A DNA stretch of 5,130 bases from Streptosporangiaceae bacterium (GTDB lineage: Bacteria; Actinomycetota; Actinomycetes; Streptosporangiales; Streptosporangiaceae), in NCBI GenBank assembly GCA_030042885.1, contig JASHYW010000437.1, positions 1 through 5,130 of the forward strand, read 5' to 3'. The notes beneath the pieces were generated by a model. It ran no database searches, had not been told where the DNA came from, and saw only the letters and a program-made list of their open reading frames with translations. This document shows positions 1 through 4,974 of the stretch, piece after piece. Position 1 is the first letter of the stretch; each line of letters opens with the position of its first letter. The translations under genes were made by a program, and so were the position numbers.

Positions 1-1067
1 TTGAGGATCTCGATCGTGTGCGAGATCGTGGGCTCCGCCACCTGGATGGGCTGGAACCTGCGCTCCAGCGCGGCGTCCTTCTCCAGGTACTTGCGGTACT
101 CATCGAGCGTGGTGGCCCCGATGGTCTGCAGCTCGCCGCGAGCCAGCATGGGCTTGAGGATCGAGGCCGCGTCGATCGCGCCTTCGGCCGCGCCCGCCCC
201 GACGAGCGTGTGTATCTCGTCGATGAACAGGATGATGTCGCCCCGGGTGCGGATTTCCTTGAGCACCTTCTTGAGCCGCTCTTCGAAATCACCGCGGTAT
301 CGCGACCCTGCCACCAGGGCGCCGAGATCCAGCGTGTACAGCTGCTTGTCCTTGATGGTCTCGGGCACCTCGCCCTTGACGATCTTCTGCGCCAGGCCCT
401 CGACGACCGCTGTCTTGCCCACGCCAGGCGCGCCCACCAGCACCGGGTTGTTCTTGGTCCGGCGGGAGAGCACCTGCATGACGCGCTCGATCTCCTTCTC
501 CCGGCCGATGACCGGGTCGAGCTTGCCCTCGCGCGCGCCCTGGGTCAGGTTCCGGCCGAACTGGTCAAGGACCAGGGACGTGGACGGCGCGGATTCCGGG
601 GCGGTCCCGGACGGGGCGGGCTCCTTGCCCTGGTATCCGTGCAGCAGCTGGATCACCTGCTGCCGCACCCGGTTCAGGTCGGCGCCCAGCTTGACCAGCA
701 CCTGCGCGGCGACGCCGTCACCCTCGCGGATCAGGCCGAGCAGGATGTGCTCGGTGCCGATGTAGTTGTGGCCGAGCTGCAGCGCCTCGCGCAGCGACAG
801 CTCGAGCACCTTCTTGGCCCGCGGCGTGAACGGGATGTGCCCCGATGGCGCCTGCTGGCCCTGGCCGATGATTTCCTCGACCTGCTGCCGGACGGCATCG
901 AGGCTGATCCCCAGCGATTCGAGCGCCTTGGCCGCCACGCCCTCGCCCTCATGGATGAGGCCGAGCAGGATGTGCTCCGTGCCGATGTAGTTGTGATTGA
1001 GCATCCTGGCTTCCTCTTGCGCCAGGACAACAACCCGCCGCGCTCTGTCGGTAAACCTCTCGAACAT
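1..1067 (-). CDS. clpC: ATP-dependent Clp protease ATP-binding subunit ClpC, N-terminal part (runs off the left edge)
   Basis: ClpC is a cytoplasmic Hsp100/AAA+ unfoldase that feeds substrates to ClpP. Only the first 355 residues lie in the window; the family is usually about 800-850 residues. Two Clp_N repeats are visible, each containing the peptide [13 protein letters not shown] (residues 26-38 and 101-113). The first AAA+ module follows: Walker A GAPGVGKT at 212-219, pore loop around YRGDF (257-261), Walker B IILFIDE at 278-284 and the arginine-finger region LERRF at 334-338. The middle domain, second AAA+ module and ClpP-binding loop lie outside. The start ATG at 1067 gives the standard actinobacterial beginning [11 protein letters not shown] and follows GAGGAGAG at a suitable distance. 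The gene is co-directional with lsr2 but separated from it by 628 bp, so it probably has its own promoter. The family assignment is near certain. The symbol clpC1 is also possible, since paralogues cannot be excluded. Confidence 0.98.
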   Translation of the reverse strand, partial: MFERFTDRARRVVVLAQEEARMLNHNYIGTEHILLGLIHEGEGVAAKALESLGISLDAVRQQVEEIIGQGQQAPSGHIPFTPRAKKVLELSLREALQLGHNYIGTEHILLGLIREGDGVAAQVLVKLGADLNRVRQQVIQLLHGYQGKEPAPSGTAPESAPSTSLVLDQFGRNLTQGAREGKLDPVIGREKEIERVMQVLSRRTKNNPVLVGAPGVGKTAVVEGLAQKIVKGEVPETIKDKQLYTLDLGALVAGSRYRGDFEERLKKVLKEIRTRGDIILFIDEIHTLVGAGAAEGAIDAASILKPMLARGELQTIGATTLDEYRKYLEKDAALERRFQPIQVAEPTISHTIEIL

Positions 1068-1260
1068 CTCGTCGCTCTCCTCACAGCACGGGGGTCAGCT
1101 CCGGCCGGATACGGTCGGCCCTACCTTGCTTACTCCGCATAGTAGCCGCGTGTCCACGCTCACACTCCCAGCGCGTACCCGCGGTTTCCTTCTCTTAATG
1201 CGAGTATGCGCCTCGCACGACGAGACCTTCCCTGGACACGGGCTGTTCATCCTCGAACAA
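1068..1260 (-). promoter_or_regulatory. clpC leader and likely promoter region with small inverted repeats
   Basis: This stretch lies upstream of the clpC start and shows no coding signal. It contains three perfect short inverted repeats: GCGTG-tc-CACGC (1148-1159), TGCGAG-N7-CTCGCA (1199-1217) and TGTTC-N6-GAACA (1244-1259). On the minus strand a GGGTAC occurs at 1175-1180, resembling the -10 element of SigB/SigF-type stress promoters, but I see no well-spaced -35 partner. No clear housekeeping -35/-10 pair was found. In actinobacteria clpC is known to be controlled by ClgR and stress sigma factors. None of these repeats fits the ClgR operator as I recall it (GTTCGC-N5-GCGAAC), so the regulator is unknown. 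Calling the region regulatory rests mainly on position. Confidence 0.4.
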
Positions 1261-1349
1261 CTCACCGGATGAGACCTGATGTTCCCCGGTACGCCGCAAG
1301 CGAACGGCCCCCGGAGCGAGCCGAAGGGCCGCGCGCCGCCTGGGCTGCC

Positions 1350-1425
1350 CCCCGCGAGCCAAAGGGGCGCGGTGCCGACTGGACCGTCCCCGCGAGCCAA
1401 AGGGGCGCGGTGCGGCCTGGACCGA
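1350..1425. repeat. 38-bp direct repeat, two adjacent copies
   Basis: Copies lie at 1350-1387 and 1388-1425. The first 26 bases of each are identical, beginning CCCCGCGAGCCAAAGGGG, and the remaining 12 differ at three positions (CGACTGGACCGT against GGCCTGGACCGA). A more degenerate relative lies just before, at about 1308-1349 (GAGCCGAAGGGCCGCGCG). Within each unit CCCC/GGGG and CCGCG/CGCGG could form alternative small stems. It resembles dispersed GC-rich intergenic repeats seen in actinomycetes, but whether it recurs in this genome cannot be seen here. Confidence 0.85.
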
Positions 1426-1474
1426 GGAGCGTAAGCGACGAGGGAAGGTGGTACCTCAAAAGCGCCCCGGAGGC

Positions 1475-1525
1475 GAGCGGGACGACAGAGCGAGCGGGAC
1501 GACAGAGCGAGCGGGAAAACAGAGC
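1475..1525. repeat. Tandem repeat, 3 x 17 bp
   Basis: The unit GAGCGGGACGACAGAGC occurs exactly at 1475-1491 and 1492-1508. A third copy at 1509-1525 carries two substitutions (GAGCGGGAAAACAGAGC). The period is not a multiple of three, which argues against a coding repeat and makes the array a potential site of copy-number slippage. It lies about 410 bp upstream of the clpC start and 170 bp downstream of the lsr2 stop. Confidence 0.9.
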
Positions 1526-1580
1526 ACCGCAGGCCTCCGGCGGTCTTGGCCGCCTCGCCGGGCCAGCGGTGCGATCTGAT

Positions 1581-1606
1581 CGCCCCGGGCCCGCGGGCCC
1601 GGGGCG
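1581..1606 (-). terminator. 26-bp perfect palindrome, candidate lsr2 terminator
   Basis: The half-sequence CGCCCCGGGCCCG is followed directly by its exact reverse complement, so a long GC-only stem can form in either strand. It lies 89 bp downstream of the lsr2 stop codon. There is no T-tract after it, as is common for actinobacterial hairpin terminators. With no unpaired loop bases built in, a few central pairs must open to form a hairpin. A protein-binding palindrome is an alternative. Confidence 0.5.
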
Positions 1607-1695
1607 GTACTGCATGAGGTGCCTGAGGAGTCGCTCGTCACAGGGCGAAGAACCCGGGAGAACGCCAGAAACTCGCGAACTCCGGAGCGTGCGTG

Positions 1696-2019
1696 CTAGT
1701 GCGCGGCTTCGTACTCCGCGACGATGTTCGCCGGAATGCGCCCGCGCTCATTGACCTTGTATCCGCGCTGCTTCGCCCAGGCCCTGATTTGAGCGCTGCG
1801 CTCGCGGCCGGGGCCGGTGCGCGTCCTGCGGCGCCTAGCCGGTGCACTTGCTTTGCGCGCGTGCTCCACATAGTGGGCCAGCTCTTTACGGAGCTTGCCG
1901 GCGTTGCCGGAACTCAGGTCGATCTCATACAAGGTGCCATCGAGTCCAAACGTCACGGTCTCTGTCGCCTCGGTCCCATCCAGATCGTCGACGAGAAGCA
2001 CCTGCACCTTCTGTGCCAT
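1696..2019 (-). CDS. lsr2: Lsr2 nucleoid-associated, H-NS-like DNA-bridging protein
   Basis: Lsr2 binds AT-rich DNA through the minor groove, bridges it and silences horizontally acquired and developmental genes. The product is 107 residues, close to the 112 of M. tuberculosis Lsr2. Residues 1-50 form the N-terminal beta/helix dimerisation domain (MAQKVQVLLVDDLDG start, FGLDGTLYEIDLS). A basic linker follows (RRRRTRT, 62-68), then the C-terminal DNA-binding domain (72-107), whose AT-hook-like RGR core is at 92-94, followed by IPANIVAEYEAAH. The start at 2019 is preceded by AGAAGGG with 8 nt spacing. An in-frame ATG at 2073 would add 18 unrelated residues and lies on top of the likely -10 element, so I reject it. 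Lsr2 family members often occur as paralogues in actinomycetes; this copy beside clpC has the position of the conserved one. Confidence 0.97.
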   Translation of the reverse strand: MAQKVQVLLVDDLDGTEATETVTFGLDGTLYEIDLSSGNAGKLRKELAHYVEHARKASAPARRRRTRTGPGRERSAQIRAWAKQRGYKVNERGRIPANIVAEYEAAH

Positions 2020-2060
2020 CGATTCAGCCCTTCTGACGGAGCAACCTATTTCGGATACTG

Positions 2061-2090
2061 AAGATATACCCAATCGCTTGGATTTGACAA
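2061..2090 (-). promoter_or_regulatory. Candidate sigma-70-type promoter of lsr2
   Basis: On the minus strand TTGTCA (2085-2090, five of six matches to TTGACA) is followed 16-18 bp later by TATATC (2063-2068) or TATCTT (2061-2066). Both are -10-like, with four matches to TATAAT. This would start transcription roughly 35 bp upstream of the lsr2 ATG at 2019, leaving room for the AGAAGGG ribosome-binding site. The placement fits, but the exact -10 register is ambiguous. Confidence 0.55.
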
Positions 2091-2116
2091 TTCAACATCT
2101 AGTGATTCGCGATTTG

Positions 2117-2136
2117 CGGCGGCAGCGCAGCCGCCG
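2117..2136 (-). terminator. GC-rich hairpin between the small membrane-protein gene and lsr2
   Basis: CGGCGGC and GCCGCCG form a perfect 7-bp stem with a 6-nt loop (AGCGCA). The hairpin lies 146 bp beyond the small ORF's stop codon and just upstream of the lsr2 promoter candidate. It could insulate lsr2 from upstream transcription. There is no T-tract, so it is only a candidate. Confidence 0.3.
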
Positions 2137-2234
2137 GGCGGGATCCCTGGAGCTAGCAACTCTCCGTAATCAGGTCATTCAAGCTCGTTAGCATCACGGT
2201 GCCGAGAAGATGCGCCAGTGAGCTGTTCAGTCAG

Positions 2235-2278
2235 TTCGGCTAGTTGCGCCAGCCGGATAAAACCCGTCGTTAGCCGAA
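2235..2278 (-). terminator. Long inverted repeat just after the small membrane-protein gene
   Basis: TTCGGCTA (2235-2242) and TAGCCGAA (2271-2278) are perfectly complementary 8-bp arms separated by 28 nt. They begin 4 nt beyond the stop codon of the small ORF. The interior contains AGCCGG at 2251-2256, whose complement CCGGCT gives a second CGGCT arm. That arm can pair with the same distal AGCCG, so two mutually exclusive stems are possible in the minus-strand transcript. A terminator or processing structure is the simplest reading. Confidence 0.35.
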
Positions 2279-2282
2279 AATA

Positions 2283-2432
2283 TCAAGACCGGTGATCACG
2301 CGACCGGCGCCTGGCGTTCCTGGCCGAGCGGCGCTTCGGGGCCATCTCCCGGCGCAGCAACATCGCCAGGCCGATGATGAACGCCACGCAAACTACCAGC
2401 GGGGGAGTCAGCGCCGCGAGGTCCTGCCACAT
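2283..2432 (-). CDS. Small single-pass membrane protein, function unknown (49 residues)
   Basis: I cannot assign a function. The product starts MWQDLAALTPPL, has one hydrophobic segment at about residues 9-26 (ending FIIGLAMLL) and finishes with a strongly basic tail (residues 27-49, with RRE, KRRSAR and RRRSR). By the positive-inside rule the tail should be cytoplasmic and the short N-terminus outside. The ATG at 2432 follows GAGAGG with 8 nt spacing. An in-frame ATG at 2456 would add eight residues (MAGREDAA) but lacks a comparable site. The gene is co-directional with argA, 76 bp downstream of it, and ends 263 bp before lsr2. Coding is supported by the ribosome-binding site, the clean membrane segment plus basic tail, and G/C-ending codons in most of the frame. 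I have the impression that similar short proteins beginning MW(E/Q)xLAALTPP occur near lsr2 in other actinomycetes, but I cannot verify this. Confidence 0.75.
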   Translation of the reverse strand: MWQDLAALTPPLVVCVAFIIGLAMLLRREMAPKRRSARNARRRSRDHRS

Positions 2433-2508
2433 AGCGGCATCCTCTCTGCCAGCCATGGCGGGCGATGCTCCCGCTGGGCTTGTATCGTCTCGTGCGCAAC
2501 GCCGATGC

Positions 2509-3030
2509 TCATTTCCCCCGGTCCGGAGAGAGACGCAACAGCATGCGGGTGTTGCCGAGAGTGTTGGGCTTTACTCGCTCCAGGTCGAGAAACTCAGCCA
2601 CACCCTCGTCATAGGAACGCAATAGCTCCGAGTACACCTCTGTGGCCACGGGAGTACCGCTGATGGGCTGGAATCCATGGCAGGCGAAGAAGTCAACCGC
2701 GAAAGTCAAGACGAACACTCGGTCCACTCCCAGCACACGGGCCCGGTCAAGCAACGCATCGACGATCCGGTGGCCGATACCGAGCCCTTGGTGGGCGGCC
2801 CGAACCGCAACCGTCCTGATCTCCGCGAGATCCTCCCACATGACATGCAATGCGCCACAACCCGCCAACACGGTGTCATCAGCCAGTTCTGCCACGCAGA
2901 ACTCCTGGATGTCCTCATAGAGCGTGACAGTTGCCTTACTCAGCAAACGCCCGGACTCGACATTCGAGTCGATCAGCTTCCGGATCGTGGGCACGTCGCG
3001 GGTGCGCGCGGGCCTGATCGTGTATGCCAT
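2509..3030 (-). CDS. argA: Amino-acid N-acetyltransferase (stand-alone GNAT-type N-acetylglutamate synthase)
   Basis: The enzyme transfers acetyl from acetyl-CoA to the amino group of glutamate (glutamine is also reported for the mycobacterial enzyme), the first step of arginine synthesis in the cytoplasm. The 173-residue product is a single GNAT domain that lacks the amino-acid-kinase domain of E. coli ArgA. It matches the M. tuberculosis Rv2747 type (174 residues) in several blocks: VTLYEDIQEFCVAEL (35-49), GCGALHVMW (57-65), EIRTVAV (70-76), FVLTFAVDFFACHGF (106-120) and the C-terminal RSYDEGVAEFLDLERVKPN (138-156). The acetyl-CoA loop Q-G-L-G-I-G is at 81-86, fitting Q/RxxGxG. The ATG at 3030 gives MAYTIRPAR, the normal GNAT start, with a modest GGACGG upstream. 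The frame stays open further upstream, but that extension would overlap the divergent peptidase gene and has no GNAT similarity. The gene is divergent from the NlpC/P60 gene with a 96-bp gap. Confidence 0.93.
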   Translation of the reverse strand: MAYTIRPARTRDVPTIRKLIDSNVESGRLLSKATVTLYEDIQEFCVAELADDTVLAGCGALHVMWEDLAEIRTVAVRAAHQGLGIGHRIVDALLDRARVLGVDRVFVLTFAVDFFACHGFQPISGTPVATEVYSELLRSYDEGVAEFLDLERVKPNTLGNTRMLLRLSPDRGK

Positions 3031-3126
3031 AGCGCCGTCCACGATAGCCGCTGCGCGGCCGGGCAGGCACGAGCGGCCTGAGCCGCCGCCGGGATAAACT
3101 TCCGCCGAGTCGGTTGGCAGCGGACC
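3031..3126. promoter_or_regulatory. Divergent intergenic region between argA and the NlpC/P60 gene
   Basis: Promoters for both directions must lie in or near these 96 bp. For the rightward gene, TAAACT (3095-3100) is a possible -10 giving a leader of about 20 nt. For argA, TATCGT on the minus strand (3040-3045) is a possible -10. Neither has a recognisable -35. A small inverted repeat GCGGC-ctga-GCCGC lies at 3073-3086, in the -35 zone of the rightward gene. I saw no arginine-repressor box that I could defend. Confidence 0.35.
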
Positions 3127-4131
3127 ATGATTCCAATATCGTGCATCGCTGTGCCCAAACTGAGCGGAGCCGCATGCCTCGCCGCCGCGACGGCCGTGGC
3201 CGCTCTGCTGGCTCCGGCGGTCGCCAGCGTGGCGCAGACCACCGCGCCGATCCCCAGCCTGACCACCTTGGTGGCGGAGGCGAAACAGCTCGAATTCCAG
3301 ATCAACGCCCTGAGTGAGCAGTACGACGGGCTCCGCATCCAGCTCAGCCAGGCGCAGGCCGACGAGCAGATCGCGGATAAGGCCATCGCCAGGGACACCG
3401 CGGCGCTGGCCATCGGTCAGCAGGCCGTGGCGCAACTGGCCGCGGAGAACTACATGTACGCCGGGCTCGACCCGGCGCTGCAGGCGCTCACGGCCGGTAA
3501 CCCGCAGCAGTTCCTCAGCCAGGCGTCCACCATCACCGAACTCGATCAGTCAGGCGGCGACCTGGTCAGCATGCTGAGCAGCGAACAGGACCAGGCGCTG
3601 CGGGACCGGCAGACGGCCGCCCAGCAGCTCGCCGCGGCAGAGGCGCTGCAGGCCCAGATGAACGCCAAGAAGGAAGCCATCGACAGCAAGATCGATCAAG
3701 TCAATAGCGCGGCGATGAAGCAGGCGATGGCGATTTTCGACCAGACCGGGCAGTATCCGGACATTACAATTCCGACCGCGAACACGGTCGGGGCCCAGGC
3801 TTTGCAGGCCGCGTTGACCAGGATTGGTGATCCGTACGAGTGGGGAGCGGCCGGACCCGACGCATTCGACTGCTCTGGGCTGGTGGTGTGGGCATTCGCG
3901 CAAGTGGGCATCGCGCTTCCGCATTACACCGGAGATCTGTGGAACTCCGGCGTGCATATACCGCGCGACGATCTGGAGCCGGGTGACCTCGTCTTCTTCT
4001 TCCCCGACATCAGCCACGTGGGGATTTACATCGGGGACGGGCTGATGGTCGACGCCCCCGACTTCGGCGAAACGGTGCGCGTCGACCCCGTCTACTGGGC
4101 CGACTACGACGGCGCGGTGCGGATCGGCTGA
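3127..4131 (+). CDS. Secreted NlpC/P60 (C40) peptidoglycan hydrolase with N-terminal coiled coil
   Basis: This is a probable cell-wall endopeptidase that cuts stem peptides of peptidoglycan outside the membrane. The 334-residue product has a Sec-type signal peptide (hydrophobic core about 14-32, likely cleavage near AVASVA-Q, 31-37). Two coiled-coil-like, Gln/Ala-rich segments follow (about 45-107 and 148-200), an arrangement like RipA/PcsB-type hydrolases in which the coiled coil controls the enzyme. The C-terminal NlpC/P60 domain (about 222-334) shows Cys249 in DCSGLV, PGDLVFF at 285-291 and His297 in SHVGIYIG. The third catalytic position, 12 residues after the His, is Asp309 (MVDAP) rather than the more usual His. 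RipA is reported to have Glu there, so activity is plausible. The ATG at 3127 has a poor ribosome-binding site. GTG at 3151 would give a more typical signal peptide beginning MPKLSG. The gene is convergent with coaX. The exact substrate and any partner are unknown. Confidence 0.92.
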   Translation: MIPISCIAVPKLSGAACLAAATAVAALLAPAVASVAQTTAPIPSLTTLVAEAKQLEFQINALSEQYDGLRIQLSQAQADEQIADKAIARDTAALAIGQQAVAQLAAENYMYAGLDPALQALTAGNPQQFLSQASTITELDQSGGDLVSMLSSEQDQALRDRQTAAQQLAAAEALQAQMNAKKEAIDSKIDQVNSAAMKQAMAIFDQTGQYPDITIPTANTVGAQALQAALTRIGDPYEWGAAGPDAFDCSGLVVWAFAQVGIALPHYTGDLWNSGVHIPRDDLEPGDLVFFFPDISHVGIYIGDGLMVDAPDFGETVRVDPVYWADYDGAVRIG

Positions 4132-4142
4132 GCGGGCGGCAC

Positions 4143-4158
4143 CCGGGCGGCGGCCCGG
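4143..4158. terminator. Hairpin between convergent NlpC/P60 gene and coaX
   Basis: CCGGGC (4143-4148) and GCCCGG (4153-4158) form a 6-bp GC stem with a GGCG loop, filling most of the 27 bp between the two converging stop codons. Position and symmetry suggest a shared bidirectional terminator, without T-tracts. Confidence 0.5.
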
Positions 4159-4974
4159 CTACCCGGCGCTGCGGAAAGATTCCGCGTGCCCGGTGTTCCG
4201 CTCATAGACCAGCCGCAGGCCTATCAGGGTCAGCCACGGTTCGTAGGCGTCAATCACGCTAACCTCTTCGATGACCAGCGGCGCCAGGCCGCCGGTGGCG
4301 ATTATGGTAACGGCGTCCGGGTCATCAGGGGAAAGTTCGCGCGCCATCCGGCTCGCAATTCCCTCCACCTGTGCGGCGAACCCGTAGATGATGCCGGATT
4401 GCAGCGCCTCGACGGTGTTCTTGCCGACCACGTGCGGCGGCCTGGTCAGTTCGACCTTCAGAAGCTGCGCGGCTCGTCGTGACAAGGCGTCCACGGATAT
4501 CTCGATTCCGGGGGCGAGCGCTCCGCCGATGAACTCCCCGCGCGCGCTCACCGCGTCGAAGTTCGTCGAGGTCCCGAAATCCACCACGATCGCCGGGCCG
4601 CCATAAAGGTGCACCGCCGCCAGCGAGTTCATGATCCGGTCGCTGCCCACTTCCTTCGGGTTATCCGTCCGGACCGGCACGCCCGTTTTTACCCCCGGCT
4701 CCACGATGATGGTGGTCAGGTCACCGTAATAGCGCTCGCACATCTCCCTCATCTCGTGCAGCACCGACGGGACCGTCGAGCACAGCGAGATTCCGTGGAT
4801 TTCGCTCTCGGCAAAGGCGCCGCTGCGGGCGAGCAAGCCGTGCAGCACCACGGCGAGTTCGTCCGCGGTCCGGTCGGGGACCGTGGCGATCCGCCAATGG
4901 TCGATCACCCGGTCCTGCTCGAATACGCCGAGCACGGTATTGGTGTTCCCGATGTCAATGGTCAGCAGCATCAT
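4159..4974 (-). CDS. coaX: Type III pantothenate kinase
   Basis: CoaX phosphorylates pantothenate with ATP to 4'-phosphopantothenate, the first committed step of coenzyme A synthesis in the cytoplasm. The type III enzymes belong to the ASKHA fold and are known to be insensitive to CoA feedback. The product has 271 residues, the normal family length. Family motifs are in order: phosphate loop DIGNTNT (7-13), NPKEVGSDR (105-113) with the likely catalytic Asp112, VVDFGTSTNFD (130-140) with the cation-binding Asp132, FIGGALAPG (148-156), VGKNTVEALQSGIIYGF (183-199) and IIATGGLAP (224-232). The first of two consecutive ATGs (4974) is 7 nt from AAGGG and is preferred; the second would remove one residue. 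The start lies inside the end of panC, indicating an operon and probably translational coupling. The M. tuberculosis CoaX is reported inactive and type I CoaA carries the activity there. Here the motif residues look intact. Confidence 0.97.
   Translation of the reverse strand: MMLLTIDIGNTNTVLGVFEQDRVIDHWRIATVPDRTADELAVVLHGLLARSGAFAESEIHGISLCSTVPSVLHEMREMCERYYGDLTTIIVEPGVKTGVPVRTDNPKEVGSDRIMNSLAAVHLYGGPAIVVDFGTSTNFDAVSARGEFIGGALAPGIEISVDALSRRAAQLLKVELTRPPHVVGKNTVEALQSGIIYGFAAQVEGIASRMARELSPDDPDAVTIIATGGLAPLVIEEVSVIDAYEPWLTLIGLRLVYERNTGHAESFRSAG

Larger units (their letters stand above)
1261..1580. other. Gene-free, repeat-rich GC spacer between lsr2 and clpC
   Basis: I see no credible gene here on either strand. 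The open frames crossing it have low-complexity Arg/Pro/Ala/Gly-rich translations typical of non-coding GC-rich DNA, and they overlap clpC leader or lsr2 sequence. The stretch consists largely of repeats: a degenerate element near 1308-1349, a 38-bp direct repeat pair (1350-1425) and a 3 x 17-bp tandem repeat (1475-1525). The repeats share the theme GAGCGAGCC/GAGCGGG, suggesting local amplification of GC-rich intergenic motifs. The function is unknown. Confidence 0.6.
2020..2282 (-). promoter_or_regulatory. AT-rich spacer upstream of lsr2
   Basis: This 263-bp gap between the small membrane-protein gene and lsr2 has no coding signal. It is visibly richer in A+T than the rest of the window, especially 2041-2115. 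It holds a promoter candidate for lsr2, a TTGA-N4-TCAA inverted repeat overlapping the -35 element (2084-2095) and two hairpin-forming stretches listed separately. Because Lsr2 prefers AT-rich DNA, this is a plausible autoregulation site, but that is inference. Confidence 0.5.

Noticed and set aside
18..1142. Long plus-strand open frames across 1-1142
   Set aside because: They are antisense to clpC, whose minus-strand translation is full-length, motif-complete and in a single frame. The plus-strand translations have no recognisable domain.
1281..1305. GTTCCC...GCGAAC as a ClgR operator for clpC
   Set aside because: The half-sites are 13 bp apart rather than about 5 and the left half is imperfect, so it does not fit the known site as I recall it.
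1206..1754. 182-codon plus-strand open frame and 117-codon minus-strand frame (1262-1615) in the lsr2-clpC spacer
   Set aside because: Their translations are low-complexity Arg/Pro/Ala/Gly strings crossing repeats whose period is not a multiple of three. Neither has a convincing ribosome-binding site or domain.
2020..2073. Upstream extension of lsr2 to an ATG at 2073
   Set aside because: It adds 18 residues absent from Lsr2 proteins, overlaps the likely -10 element, and the ATG at 2019 has its own ribosome-binding site.
2084..2089. Perfect TTGACA on the plus strand as a rightward promoter
   Set aside because: There is no suitable -10 at 16-19 bp and no rightward gene follows. The same bases serve as the -35 region of the leftward lsr2 promoter candidate.
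3031..3126. Cyclic di-AMP (ydaO-type) riboswitch, often found before actinobacterial cell-wall hydrolase genes
   Set aside because: The upstream gap is only 96 bp, shared with a divergent gene, and too short for that structure. No motif of it was seen.
3031..3435. Upstream extension of the argA frame to an ATG at 3435
   Set aside because: The extra residues lack GNAT similarity and lie antisense to the signal-peptide and coiled-coil part of the NlpC/P60 gene. The ATG at 3030 gives the normal family start.
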